Source: Luteimonas cucumeris (GTDB taxonomy: Bacteria > Pseudomonadota > Gammaproteobacteria > Xanthomonadales > Xanthomonadaceae). From it: a DNA stretch of 64,000 nucleotides. Shown piece after piece: positions 6,928 to 16,168 of the stretch; the first letter of the stretch is position 1; each line of letters begins with the position of its first letter. The notes below the pieces were generated by a model that made no database searches, was not told where the DNA came from, and saw nothing but the letters and a program-made list of their open reading frames with translations. Location: positions 186,001-250,000 of the forward strand of contig NZ_VLKN01000002.1 of NCBI RefSeq assembly GCF_007830035.1, written 5' to 3'. Position numbers and translations under genes: made by a program.

Positions 6928-9900
6928 TTACATATTCCGCCGATACTCCCCACCCACGTCATACAACGCATGGCTGATCTGCCCCAGCGAATGCGTCTTC
7001 ACCGCTTCCATCAACGCCGCAAACACGTTCTTCCGGTCACGCGCGGTCTTCTGCAGGTAGCCCAGACCATGTCCGTCGTGGACCATCGGCGCTTCCTCGT
7101 CGGCATCGGCGATGTGGGCATGCGAGGTCTCGCCGCTGGGTGCCAGTGTATTGCGTGAGCGCTGCCAGTGGGCGACGTTCTCGATCTGCTGGCCTTTCTC
7201 CCCTTCGGTGCTGCGGATCAGTTCGATCTCGGTGGCGATCTCGCCGGCGTGTTCCTTGGGCAGGAAGGTATTGACGCCGACCAGGGGCAGCGAGCCGTCG
7301 TGCTTCTTGTGCTCGTAGTACATCGACTCTTCCTGGATCTTGCCGCGCTGGTACATGGTGTCCATGGCGCCGAGCACGCCGCCGCGCTCGCTGATGGCTT
7401 CGAACTCCTTGTAGACGGCTTCCTCGACGATGTCGGTGAGGTACTCGACCGCAAAGCTGCCCTGCCAGGGGTTCTCGTTGAAGTTGAGGCCCAGTTCCTT
7501 GTTGATGATCATCTGGATGGCGACGGCGCGGCGCACGCTTTCCTCGGTCGGCGTGGTGATGGCCTCATCGTAGGCGTTGGTGTGCAGGCTGTTGCAGTTG
7601 TCGAACAACGCGTACAGCGCCTGCAGCGTGGTGCGGATGTCGTTGAACTGGATTTCCTGCGCGTGCAGTGACCGGCCGCTGGTCTGGATGTGGTACTTCA
7701 TCATCTGGCTGCGGGCGTCGGCGCCGTAGCGCTCGCGCATCGCACGCGCCCAGATGCGGCGGGCGACACGGCCGATGACGGTGTATTCCGGGTCCATGCC
7801 GTTGCTGAAGAAGAACGACAGGTTGGGCGCGAAGTCGTCGATCTTCATGCCGCGCGCGAGGTAGTACTCGACGATGGTGAAGCCGTTGCTGAGGGTGAAC
7901 GCCAGCTGCGAGATCGGGTTCGCGCCGGCTTCGGCGATGTGGTAGCCGGAAATGCTGACCGAATAGAAGTTGCGCACCTTCCTGTCGACGAAGTACTGCT
8001 GGATGTCGCCCATCATGCGCAGCGCGAATTCGGTGCTGAAGATGCAGGTGTTCTGCGCCTGGTCTTCCTTGAGGATGTCGGCCTGCACGGTGCCGCGCAC
8101 GCTGGCCAGGGTCTCGGCCTTGATGCGGGCATAGGTGTCGGCATCGACCAGCTGGTCGCCGGACAGGCCGAGCAGGCCCAGGCCGAGGCCGTCGTTGGTC
8201 GGCGGCAGTTCGCCGTGGTACTGCGGACGCTGGCGGCCTTCGAACAGCTGGTCGATCTTCTGCTGCGCCTCGGCCCAGCGCGCGTCGTCGGCCTTCAGGT
8301 ATTTCTCCACCTGCTGGTCGATGGCGGTGTTCATGAACATCGCCAGGATGATCGGCGCCGGGCCGTTGATGGTCATCGACACCGACGTGGTCGGCGCGCA
8401 CAGGTCGAAGCCGGAGTACAGCTTCTTCATGTCGTCCAGCGTGGGGATGTTGACGCCGGAGTTGCCGATCTTGCCGTAGATGTCCGGGCGCGGCGCCGGG
8501 TCCTCGCCGTACAGGGTGACGCTGTCGAAGGCGGTGGACAGGCGTGCGGCCGGCTGGCCGACGCTGAGGTAGTGGAAGCGGCGGTTGGTGCGCTCCGGCG
8601 TGCCTTCGCCGGCGAACATGCGGATGGGATCCTCGCCGGTGCGGCGGTACGGATACACGCCGCCGGTGTAGGGATAGCTGCCGGGCAGGTTTTCCTTCTG
8701 CAGGAACACCAGCAGTTCGCCCCAGCTGCGGTAGGTGGGCGCGGCGATCTTGGGGATCTTCTGGTGGCTGAGCGATTCGCGGTAGTTCTCGACGCGGATC
8801 TTCTTGCCGCGGACTTCGTACTCGGTGACTTCGTCGGTGATCGACTTCAGGCGCTGCGGCCATTCGCGCAGCAGCTTGAGGGATTCGGACGAGAGGGATT
8901 GGATGGCCTCGTTGTAGCGTTGGCGCAGGGTGAGGAGGGAGCGGTCGATGCCATGACTGTCATCCCGAGGCGAAGCCGAGGGACCTGCTTGTTCTTTTGC
9001 TGTGGGAGAAGCATCCAGCAGGTCCCTTGCTGCGCTCGGGATGACGGTGCTGGTGAGGTCGTCGACGCTGTAGAGGTCGAGCTGCTTCGGCAGCTTGTCG
9101 TCGCCGATGTCCTGCAGCGACTGCCAGTAGCTCTGCGCGCGGTCGGCGGCTTCGGCCTGCTTGTCGATGCCGGCGTTGATGCTGCGGCCCTGTTCGGCGA
9201 TTTCGGCGAGGTAACGGACACGGGCGCCGGGAATGAGGACGGTGGCGCGCGGTTCCTTGAGGGTGGTGTCGATCTGCGGCGTCCACTGCTCCACCGGCAG
9301 CTGCAGCTTGGCGCTGAGCAGTCGGCACAGGTTGGCGAACATCCAGCTGATGCCGGGGTCGTTGAACTGGCTGGCGATGGTGGGATAGACCGGGACGTCC
9401 TCGTCCTTCGTCTGGAACGCGACGCGATTGCGCTTCCACTGCTTGCGGATGTCGCGCAGCGCGTCTTCGGCGCCGCGCTTGTCGTACTTGTTGAGCACGA
9501 TCAGCTCGGCGTAGTCGATCATGTCGATCTTCTCGAGCTGGCTGGCCGCGCCGTAGTCGCTGGTCATCACGTACATCGGGAAGTCGACCAGGTCGACGAT
9601 CTCCGAATCGGACTGGCCGATGCCGGCGGTCTCGACGATGACGAGGTCGTAGCCCAGGCCCTTGAGGAAGGCGATGCAGTCCTTCAGCACGGCGTTGGTG
9701 GCGACGTTTTGCCGGCGCGTGGCCATCGAGCGCATGTAGACGCGATGGCTGCGCAGCGAGTTCATGCGGATGCGGTCGCCGAGCAGCGCGCCACCGGTGC
9801 GGCGGCGGGTGGGATCGACTGAGATCACCGCGATGCGCATGTCCGGGAAGCTGGACAGGAAGCGGTTGAGCAGCTCGTCGGTGACGGAGGACTTGCCGGC

Positions 9901-10584
9901 ACCGCCGGTGCCGGTGATGCCCACGACGGGGGTCGTGGGACGTGATTCGTGATTGGTGATTCGTGATTCGGAAGAGCGGGGATTGGCCCAGCCCTTGCGC
10001 AGCAGGGCGAGTTCGGATTCGCTGAACTCGCCGTCCTCGATGGCACTGAGCATGCGACCGATGGCGATTTCATCGTCGATCGCCGGCGCTGCCCGCCCTT
10101 TCGAATCACCAATCACCAATGACGAATCACGGTTGCGCGTCGCACGCGCAACCACGTCCTCGATCATCTCCACCAGCCCCATCTTCATGCCGTCGTTGGG
10201 GTGGTAGATGCGTTCGACGCCGTAGGCTTCGAGTTCGCGGATTTCTTCCGGCGTGATCGTGCCGCCGCCGCCGCCGAATACGCGGATGTGCGGGGCGCCG
10301 CGCTCCTTGAGCATGTCGACCATGTACTTGAAGTACTCGACATGGCCGCCCTGGTAGCTGGACAGGGCGATGGCGTCGGCGTCTTCCTGCAGCGCGGCGC
10401 GGACGACGTCCTCGACCGAGCGGTTGTGGCCCAGATGCACGACTTCGGCACCCTGCGACTGGATCAGCCGGCGCATGATATTGATCGCCGCGTCGTGGCC
10501 GTCGAACAGGCTGGCGGCGGTGACGAAACGCAGCGGCGCGGTATCGGCCTGGGTCTGGGGGATGCTCTGGGCCGGCGTGCTCAT
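6928..10584 (-). CDS. icmF: Fused isobutyryl-CoA mutase IcmF (B12-binding, G-protein chaperone and mutase domains)
   Basis: The 1218-residue protein combines three parts. A cobalamin-binding domain comes first ([15 protein letters not shown] at residues 25-39, with His30 as the likely cobalt ligand). A MeaB-like GTPase follows, with P-loop GTGGAGKS at 225-232. The mutase (beta/alpha)8 domain comes last, with [20 protein letters not shown] and [14 protein letters not shown]. This order is diagnostic of IcmF, which interconverts isobutyryl-CoA and n-butyryl-CoA; many databases call it methylmalonyl-CoA mutase. The Gln in EDQAQNT replaces the Arg that binds the methylmalonyl carboxylate, arguing against methylmalonyl-CoA. 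Two palindromic repeats are translated in frame in the linkers (residues ~151-215 and ~513-542). The gene stands alone, ends at a strong terminator, and has a diverged copy of its 3' end at 3982-4197. Confidence 0.93.
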   Translation of the reverse strand: MSTPAQSIPQTQADTAPLRFVTAASLFDGHDAAINIMRRLIQSQGAEVVHLGHNRSVEDVVRAALQEDADAIALSSYQGGHVEYFKYMVDMLKERGAPHIRVFGGGGGTITPEEIRELEAYGVERIYHPNDGMKMGLVEMIEDVVARATRNRDSSLVIGDSKGRAAPAIDDEIAIGRMLSAIEDGEFSESELALLRKGWANPRSSESRITNHESRPTTPVVGITGTGGAGKSSVTDELLNRFLSSFPDMRIAVISVDPTRRRTGGALLGDRIRMNSLRSHRVYMRSMATRRQNVATNAVLKDCIAFLKGLGYDLVIVETAGIGQSDSEIVDLVDFPMYVMTSDYGAASQLEKIDMIDYAELIVLNKYDKRGAEDALRDIRKQWKRNRVAFQTKDEDVPVYPTIASQFNDPGISWMFANLCRLLSAKLQLPVEQWTPQIDTTLKEPRATVLIPGARVRYLAEIAEQGRSINAGIDKQAEAADRAQSYWQSLQDIGDDKLPKQLDLYSVDDLTSTVIPSAARDLLDASPTAKEQAGPSASPRDDSHGIDRSLLTLRQRYNEAIQSLSSESLKLLREWPQRLKSITDEVTEYEVRGKKIRVENYRESLSHQKIPKIAAPTYRSWGELLVFLQKENLPGSYPYTGGVYPYRRTGEDPIRMFAGEGTPERTNRRFHYLSVGQPAARLSTAFDSVTLYGEDPAPRPDIYGKIGNSGVNIPTLDDMKKLYSGFDLCAPTTSVSMTINGPAPIILAMFMNTAIDQQVEKYLKADDARWAEAQQKIDQLFEGRQRPQYHGELPPTNDGLGLGLLGLSGDQLVDADTYARIKAETLASVRGTVQADILKEDQAQNTCIFSTEFALRMMGDIQQYFVDRKVRNFYSVSISGYHIAEAGANPISQLAFTLSNGFTIVEYYLARGMKIDDFAPNLSFFFSNGMDPEYTVIGRVARRIWARAMRERYGADARSQMMKYHIQTSGRSLHAQEIQFNDIRTTLQALYALFDNCNSLHTNAYDEAITTPTEESVRRAVAIQMIINKELGLNFNENPWQGSFAVEYLTDIVEEAVYKEFEAISERGGVLGAMDTMYQRGKIQEESMYYEHKKHDGSLPLVGVNTFLPKEHAGEIATEIELIRSTEGEKGQQIENVAHWQRSRNTLAPSGETSHAHIADADEEAPMVHDGHGLGYLQKTARDRKNVFAALMEAVKTHSLGQISHALYDVGGEYRRNM
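8958..9046. repeat. Palindromic repeat inside icmF (linker between GTPase and mutase)
   Basis: Two inverted arms (TGTCATCCCGAGGCGAAGCC and GCTCGGGATGACG with an inner GGGACCTGCT / AGCAGGTCCC) surround a 26-base centre. On the icmF strand it reads in frame as [15 protein letters not shown] ... [17 protein letters not shown] is a peptide often produced when intergenic repeats of this type are translated. No stop or frameshift is caused. Confidence 0.8.
9941..10132. repeat. Inverted GTGATTCG-type repeat arms flanking a linker in icmF
   Basis: Arm 9941-9970 (GTGATTCGTGATTGGTGATT...) and arm 10101-10132 (CGAATCACCAATCACC...) are inverted relative to each other. They flank ~130 bp that encode the linker [20 protein letters not shown]. 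In icmF the arms are read as [11 protein letters not shown] and [10 protein letters not shown]. The same repeat occurs in intergenic form at 17279-17363 and 51738-51847. Confidence 0.8.
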
Positions 10585-10899
10585 GGCGCTCTCTATACGG
10601 AATACGTGATGGCCGTATTGTAGCGCGGAGGGCTGCGGGGCTTGTTCTTGTGGGTTTTGTGGTGGGTTGCGGGGTTATTGGTGTGTGCGGCGGATGTCTG
10701 GAGCCAAGTCACTGGGTCGCGCTCAGCGCTGCGCCTCGCTCATCCTGAGCTTGTCGAAGGACGCGGGGATGACGGCTGAAAGCTGGCGCTCTCGGCTTGG
10801 CCCGACGCACCTGGAAGGCAATGCAGCCAGATCAAGATGGGTCCCGGCTTTCGCCGGGATGACGGCATAAAGCGATGAGGCATCACACCTCGAGCGCGA
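10585..10899. repeat. Intergenic region with two CCGGGATGAC-type palindromic repeats
   Basis: No gene is seen in these 315 bp. Repeat units lie at about 10741-10775 (CATCCTGAGCTTGTCGAAGG ... GCGGGGATGACGG) and 10842-10866 (GTCCCGGCTTTCGCCGGGAT). The second is a short hairpin. Both resemble dispersed repeats seen again at 18701-18727. The icmF promoter must lie in the right-hand portion of the preceding ~80 bp (10585-10665), but no clear -35/-10 pair stands out. Confidence 0.6.
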
Positions 10900-12975
10900 T
10901 CAACCCTCCAGCGCGCGACACAGCTTGTTGCGGCGGTCGTCCAGACCGGCATTGGAGCGATGGATGTCGAACTGCACCGGCGTGCCGGCGCGGCCGAGGA
11001 TGCGTGCGACCGTGGCTTCCAGCGTGGCGCGGTCGTCGTCGAAACCGCCGTGGCTCGTGGCGTCGCTGGCATCGGGCGAGCCCTGCGGCAGGCCGGATAT
11101 CGGCGCCTGCACCCAGTCGAGGCGGCCTGTCCTGCGCAACTCGTGCAGGCGTTCGTAGCCCAGGGCCTGGTCGGCGGGCGTCTTCGCTTCGATGAAGCGC
11201 GCCATGCCGGCGATCGGCGTGCCCTGCGCCAGGCGACGGTCGATCCAGCTGCGCGCCTGCGCTTCGAACGCATGCGCGACCAGGTACAGCAGCGACTTGT
11301 GGTAGACGCCGGCGCAGTGGTCGTCGTTCTCGGCCTTGTCGGTGAGCGTGAACAGGCAGGTGCGGTCGATGCGCTTGGCTTCGATGGCGCGCGCGTAGGT
11401 CATCAGGAACAGCTCGACGGTGATCGCCGGCGCCCACAGGTTGACGCTGGCCAGTTTCGCACCCATGCCGGCCATGCCGTCGGCGGGGCCGCCGCTGATC
11501 CGTCCCGGCGTGGTCAGCAACTGCACCAGCGGCGCCATCAGGATCGAACCGGCGCTGTGTCCGGCGACATGCAGTTCCACCGAGGCATCGGTGCCCATCC
11601 ATTCGTTGAGCAGGCGCGCCACCAGCGCGGCGCCGCCGGCCTCCTGCGTGCCAGTCGCGGTGCGCACGACCGCAGTGGTGGCGAGGATCGCGTTCTCCTT
11701 CATCTCGTTCCACAGCGCCTTGCCACCGATCGCGCGCGCCAGCGGTTCCAGCGTGTCGTCGAGGCGGTCGAGCAGCAGGTCCTTGGCCTTGTCGAGCAGG
11801 CCTTCGCTGCGCGGCCGGGCGACGTCGCGCAGGATGTTGCCGAGCGTGGTCCAGAAGTCGGTCTTCCAGATGAAGCACAGCGGATAGATCTCTTCCTTGA
11901 GCATCGCCTCGCGATAGTCGGCGACGCGCTGGATCGCGGTCTGTTCCGGCACCAGCCCGCCGTGCGCGTACAGCAGCACGCGTTTCTTCTTCCATGACTT
12001 CATCGTCTCGCGCATGTCCTCGCGCACGATGTTGCGCACGTCGTCGATGGTGGTGCCGAAGCGGCCGCTGTCGCGCAGACGACCATCGTTGCCGAGGCTG
12101 ATGATGTGCGGGCGCAGGTCGGCCTGCGAATAGCCGGTGGATTGCCGGGCCAGCGCGGAATTGCTGACCGCCGTGGCCTGCGCGCGGCGCAGCTGCACCG
12201 GTACCGCCAGGCGCGCGACCCAGACATCGGTGCCGCGTTGCAGCCATTCGTCGTAACTGACGTGGGCGAAGCCCTCGCGTCCCCACCTGCGGCCCCAGGA
12301 GTTCTGGATCCAGAAGCCGTCGTCGTCGTAGGCGACGATGGCGAAGGCGTGGTAGCCGAGTTCGTCCTGCTCGCGCCATGCGATCCGGCCACTGCGCGGC
12401 GGCGCCAGCCAGCCTTCGTGCACGCCGCTGGATGCGTACAGCACGCGCACCTCGGCGAACGCCGCGTGCATCGCCACGAGGTCCTTGTGGTTGACGCGCA
12501 GGTAGGCGCCAAGCGGATGCCGCAGCGCGTCGCGTGCGCGTGCCTCGGTGTACGGCTCCAGTTCCAGGCCCGGCTGGTAGGGCCATGCCCGTTCCGAGCA
12601 CACGCCGTGGCGGTGCCAGCCCTTCATCGCGCCGCGGCAGCTGGAACCGGAATAGCTCTCGCCGCTCCATTCGTCGTAGCGCCGCGCCATGTCGTAGAAC
12701 ATGCGCGTGCTGACCCGCGTGCGGTTGGCGCCGGAACTGCGCGTGCGCAACAGCGTATGCGCGACGGTGGCCAGGCCGAACGCGGTGCAGGCGCCTTCCA
12801 GGCCCTGGTCGAGCATCGGCACGTCGCGCTGCAGGTGCTCGGACAACGGCACAGAGGTCGGCACGTCGACCAGGGTCGGCTCGAACATGCGATCGCGGAA
12901 GTCGGCGGTATCGGGGCGCGCGTCGAACAGGCGCGTGGCATTGGCGGGCTTGCGCGGCGATTTGCGGGCGGCCAT
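10900..12975 (-). CDS. Papain-like (C1) cysteine peptidase fused to an alpha/beta-hydrolase-like domain
   Basis: The 691-residue protein has two parts. The N-terminal ~250 residues carry the C1 catalytic signature: Cys63 in DQGLEGACTAFGLA, His209 in ELGYHAFAIVAYDDDG and Asn225 in FWIQNSWGRRWG. Mature papain-like enzymes start with the same QGxxGxC motif, so there is no propeptide. From about residue 330 a second region begins KRVLLYAHGGL and contains the nucleophile elbow AGHSAGS (472-476), as in lipases and other alpha/beta hydrolases. No signal peptide is evident, so the protein is probably cytoplasmic or exported by a non-Sec route. Both catalytic centres look complete. The substrate is unknown. 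It is divergent from the phospholipase gene, with ~220 bp between them. Confidence 0.75.
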   Translation of the reverse strand: MAARKSPRKPANATRLFDARPDTADFRDRMFEPTLVDVPTSVPLSEHLQRDVPMLDQGLEGACTAFGLATVAHTLLRTRSSGANRTRVSTRMFYDMARRYDEWSGESYSGSSCRGAMKGWHRHGVCSERAWPYQPGLELEPYTEARARDALRHPLGAYLRVNHKDLVAMHAAFAEVRVLYASSGVHEGWLAPPRSGRIAWREQDELGYHAFAIVAYDDDGFWIQNSWGRRWGREGFAHVSYDEWLQRGTDVWVARLAVPVQLRRAQATAVSNSALARQSTGYSQADLRPHIISLGNDGRLRDSGRFGTTIDDVRNIVREDMRETMKSWKKKRVLLYAHGGLVPEQTAIQRVADYREAMLKEEIYPLCFIWKTDFWTTLGNILRDVARPRSEGLLDKAKDLLLDRLDDTLEPLARAIGGKALWNEMKENAILATTAVVRTATGTQEAGGAALVARLLNEWMGTDASVELHVAGHSAGSILMAPLVQLLTTPGRISGGPADGMAGMGAKLASVNLWAPAITVELFLMTYARAIEAKRIDRTCLFTLTDKAENDDHCAGVYHKSLLYLVAHAFEAQARSWIDRRLAQGTPIAGMARFIEAKTPADQALGYERLHELRRTGRLDWVQAPISGLPQGSPDASDATSHGGFDDDRATLEATVARILGRAGTPVQFDIHRSNAGLDDRRNKLCRALEG

Positions 12976-13196
12976 GGGCTTTCTCCTTGCGTTGCAGGCG
13001 ACTGCAGGAACAACGACGAACCGGCGGATGCGCGGACAAGGCAGCGCGGCGAATACGGCTCGTCATCGGTATGCCGGGACAGCTTGCGCCCGCACCGTCT
13101 CCTGAACCGCGACCGGCATCGCGTTACGCTTGTCGCGGCGCGCGGCCGACCCGATACTCGTCGCGTGGCCACCGTTACGGACTTGGGGAAGCCCGA

Positions 13197-14768
13197 ATGA
13201 CGCGCATGCGCCGCCTGCTGGCCTGGGGAGCTTTCACGCTGGTGCTGGCGATCGTCAGCGGCATCCTGCTGGCCGATCATCTGACGCCGGCTGCCACCGG
13301 CGCGCCCAGCCACGTGCTGCCGGTGCAGGCCGCACAGACCGCACTCGACCGCGAACTGGTGCCGCTGCTGGCCAGGCATCCCGGCCAGACCGGCGCGTTG
13401 ATGGTGCCGGACGGGCTGGATGCGTTCGCGGCACGTGCACTGTCGGCACGCAGCGCCGGTCGCAGCCTCGACCTGCAGTACTACATCTGGCACGACGATC
13501 TCACCGGCCGCCTGCTCGGACGCGAGGCCTACCAGGCGGCGCAACGCGGCGTGCGCGTGCGCATGCTGCTGGACGACATGAATGCCGAAGGCCTCGACAC
13601 GAAGTTGCTGCTGCTGGATGCGCATCCCAACATCGAGATCCGCCTGTACAACCCGTTCCGCAACCGCAATGGCCTGTGGCGCGTGCTGGAGATGGTGCAA
13701 CGCGTATTCAGCGTCAACCACCGCATGCACAACAAGGCATGGATCGCCGATGGCCGCGTGGCCGTGGTCGGCGGGCGCAACATCGGCGCCGAATACTTCG
13801 ATGCCGGCGACGAAGTGAATTTCCGCGACCTGGATCTGCTGCTGTTCGGCCCGGCGGTGGCGCAGGCCAGTGCGATCTTCGACGACTACTGGAACAGCGC
13901 CGCCGCGGTGCCGCTGTCCACCCTCGCCCGCCGCAGTTCGCGTGCGCTGGAAGAAGTGCAGGCCGATATCCGCGTGGAAGCCGCCAGCCCGGAAGCGCAG
14001 CGCTACCTGCAGCGCGTCGATGCCTCGCCGAACGTACGTGCCTATCTGGGCAAGGAGCTGGATCCGTTCTGGAGCAGCCGCATCCGCGTCGTCGCCGATC
14101 CGCCGTTGAAGTGGAAGCAGGACGATCGCCGCCAATGGCTGGCCAACCAGCTGGAACGGACCATGGGCAAGGCGCACCACAAGGCGCTGCTGATATCGCC
14201 CTACTTCGTGCCGGGCCAGGCGCTGGCCGCGCAACTGGGCGAACTGGTGCGCGAAGGCGTACAGGTGGGCGTGATCACCAATTCGCTGGCCGCCAACGAC
14301 GTGATCGCCGTGCATGGCGGTTACGGCAATTACCGGCGGCGACTGCTGCGCGATGGCGTGCAGCTTTACGAGATCCGTGCCGAAGCACGGCCGCCGCACG
14401 GCGACGGCCACGCCACCAGCCTGTTCGGCAGCAGCGGCGCCAGCCTGCATACCAAGGCGTTCGTGATCGACGACCGCCACGGCTTCGTCGGTTCCTACAA
14501 CCTCGACCCGCGTTCGACCGACCTCAATACCGAGATGGGTGTGCTGTTCGACGATCCGCGCATGGCCGCCGCCCTGCGCGACGAATATCTGCGGCTGGCC
14601 AGCCCCGAACTGAGCTTCTGGGTGCTGCTCGACGACGACGGCGAGGTGCGCTGGCTGGATCGCGCGCGGCAGCCGCCACTGCTGCTGCAACACGAACCCG
14701 ACACCAGCGTGGTCCAGCGCGCGATCGCGCGCGTGATCGGCTGGTTGCCGATCGAATCGCAGCTGTGA
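13197..14768 (+). CDS. Phospholipase D-like / cardiolipin synthase-like protein
   Basis: The start is set at the ATG at 13197 (523 residues) because GGGGAAG precedes it; a longer frame upstream has no such site. The N-terminus has one hydrophobic segment (LLAWGAFTLVLAIVSGILLA), a membrane anchor or uncleaved signal. Two HKD motifs are complete: HNKAWIAD at His178/Lys180/Asp185 with GGRNIG after it, and HTKAFVID at His418/Lys420/Asp425 with GSYNLDPRS. This pairing defines the PLD superfamily, which moves phosphatidyl groups on phospholipids. Cardiolipin synthase-like activity at the inner membrane or periplasm is the best guess. The next gene overlaps its stop codon, indicating co-translation. 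Confidence 0.85.
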   Translation: MTRMRRLLAWGAFTLVLAIVSGILLADHLTPAATGAPSHVLPVQAAQTALDRELVPLLARHPGQTGALMVPDGLDAFAARALSARSAGRSLDLQYYIWHDDLTGRLLGREAYQAAQRGVRVRMLLDDMNAEGLDTKLLLLDAHPNIEIRLYNPFRNRNGLWRVLEMVQRVFSVNHRMHNKAWIADGRVAVVGGRNIGAEYFDAGDEVNFRDLDLLLFGPAVAQASAIFDDYWNSAAAVPLSTLARRSSRALEEVQADIRVEAASPEAQRYLQRVDASPNVRAYLGKELDPFWSSRIRVVADPPLKWKQDDRRQWLANQLERTMGKAHHKALLISPYFVPGQALAAQLGELVREGVQVGVITNSLAANDVIAVHGGYGNYRRRLLRDGVQLYEIRAEARPPHGDGHATSLFGSSGASLHTKAFVIDDRHGFVGSYNLDPRSTDLNTEMGVLFDDPRMAAALRDEYLRLASPELSFWVLLDDDGEVRWLDRARQPPLLLQHEPDTSVVQRAIARVIGWLPIESQL

Positions 14769-15985
14769 GCGCCGCATCGAACATCGATGCATTGCCGGCG
14801 CTGCGCACAGCGGCCGAAGACGGCGATCCCGCCGCACTGCATCGCCTTGCCATCGCGCTGGCTGCGCGGCAGGCGCATGCCGAAGCCTTCGTTCTGCACA
14901 AACGCGCTGCGATCGAAGGCTTCGTGCCGGCGCAACTCGATCTTTCGCGGATGCTGCTGCACGGCATCGGCTGCAACGCCGAACCACGCACGGCGGTGTA
15001 CTGGTTGCGCCACGCCGAAGGTATGGGCAATGCCGAGGCCAGCTGCCAGCTGGCGTTCATCGCGCTGGGAGGCGTCGCGATGCCGCGCGACGGCCGCATC
15101 AACGAACGCGTGCTTGCCGCCGTGCAGGGCGACTGTCCGCAGGCGCTGCTTGCCGCGGCGATCCATTTCGGGCGCAAGCAAAACCAGGCCGACCAGCAGG
15201 CCTGCGTGCAACTGCTCGACCGCGCCGCCAGCCATGGCGCCATCATCGCGGCGCAACTGCTGGCCGAACGCCTGGCCCGAGGCGAAGGCTGCGCGATGCA
15301 GTCCACCGCCGCGCAGCGGATACGGCGACGGCTGGCGTCGATGGGCGTCGCGCCGCTGCCCGCCATCTGGCGACCCGACGAAGCCGCGCCTGCCACGCCA
15401 GGCGCACGCGCGGCGCCACCGGGCACGATCGCGCTGGAGGACGACCTGCACGCGGCAGCGACGCAGACCCTGTCGCAGCAGCCGTGGTTGATGCAGATCG
15501 ACGCATTGCTGTCGGCCGACGAATGCCGCCTGCTGGTGGCCTGCGCGCGGTACGACAGTGATGCGGACGATGGCACCGGCCTCCACCACGAAGACCTGGC
15601 GCTGCGCCTGGTGCAGCTGCGGCTGGCACGTTCCGCGCGCATGGAACTGGCGCAGGCCGAGCCGCTGCGGACCTCGCATTTCGAACATGCACATGCGCCC
15701 GACGTCGACGATCCTCCCCGGTCCGATGCGCACGCGAGGGCCGCTGCCCGCGCAGGCGACCGGACCAGGACGATCCATGTCTTCCTGAATGCGGATGCCG
15801 GCTTCGCGTTCGCCGCGGCCGGCATCGCGGTCGCAGCCAAGCCCGGACGCGCCGTGATTGTCGATGGCAACGCGATCGAGCAGGTACAGGCACGCCTGCG
15901 TGGCCGCAACGTCCCGGCCGCCGAGCGCGTCGGCCAATGGCTGGCGACACTGCACTTTCGCCACCGCCGCTATCGCGATTTCTAG
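14765..15985 (+). CDS. Sel1-repeat protein with a C-terminal prolyl-4-hydroxylase-like region
   Basis: GTG at 14765 overlaps the stop of the phospholipase gene (GTGA), giving 406 residues. The first ~220 residues contain Sel1-like alpha-helical repeats (AQLDLSRMLLHGIGCNAEPRTAVYWLRHAE, split over 34-66, then ALLAAAIHFG and AAQLLAERLARGEG). From about residue 235 the sequence QIDALLSADECRLLV and TIHVFLNADAGFAF resembles bacterial 2-oxoglutarate/Fe(II) prolyl-4-hydroxylase-like proteins. The expected metal-binding HxD and distal His are hard to place: HAHAPDVDD is the only candidate, and the distal segment reads KPGRAVIVDGNAIEQ with no His. The oxygenase domain may therefore be inactive. A terminator follows. 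Confidence 0.6.
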   Translation: MSAASNIDALPALRTAAEDGDPAALHRLAIALAARQAHAEAFVLHKRAAIEGFVPAQLDLSRMLLHGIGCNAEPRTAVYWLRHAEGMGNAEASCQLAFIALGGVAMPRDGRINERVLAAVQGDCPQALLAAAIHFGRKQNQADQQACVQLLDRAASHGAIIAAQLLAERLARGEGCAMQSTAAQRIRRRLASMGVAPLPAIWRPDEAAPATPGARAAPPGTIALEDDLHAAATQTLSQQPWLMQIDALLSADECRLLVACARYDSDADDGTGLHHEDLALRLVQLRLARSARMELAQAEPLRTSHFEHAHAPDVDDPPRSDAHARAAARAGDRTRTIHVFLNADAGFAFAAAGIAVAAKPGRAVIVDGNAIEQVQARLRGRNVPAAERVGQWLATLHFRHRRYRDF

Positions 15986-16003
15986 CCGCCCGATAAACCG
16001 TGC

Positions 16004-16026
16004 GTGCCCGTATGCGCGGGCTTTTG
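16004..16026 (+). terminator. Rho-independent terminator after the Sel1/oxygenase-like gene
   Basis: GCCCG (16006-16010) pairs with CGGGC (16017-16021) and is followed by TTTT. It begins 19 bases past the stop codon. Confidence 0.65.
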
Positions 16027-16168
16027 CGACGGGAACTGCTTAGAATGACGCGCCTGCATCGCCCGGCATCCTGCCGTTTTCACCCGCGAATGCAGCTATT
16101 TCAACGTCTTACAACACCTATTTGGCGTCCTTCACGATGCGCAACGCGGCTGTCGGCGCCTGGAGTTC

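Noticed and set aside
7690-9822. Very long open frame (710 codons) on the plus strand opposite icmF
   Set aside because: Antisense open frames are expected in GC-rich genes. The translation is low-complexity Val/Gly/Arg/Asp sequence with no family signature, and icmF is certain on the other strand.
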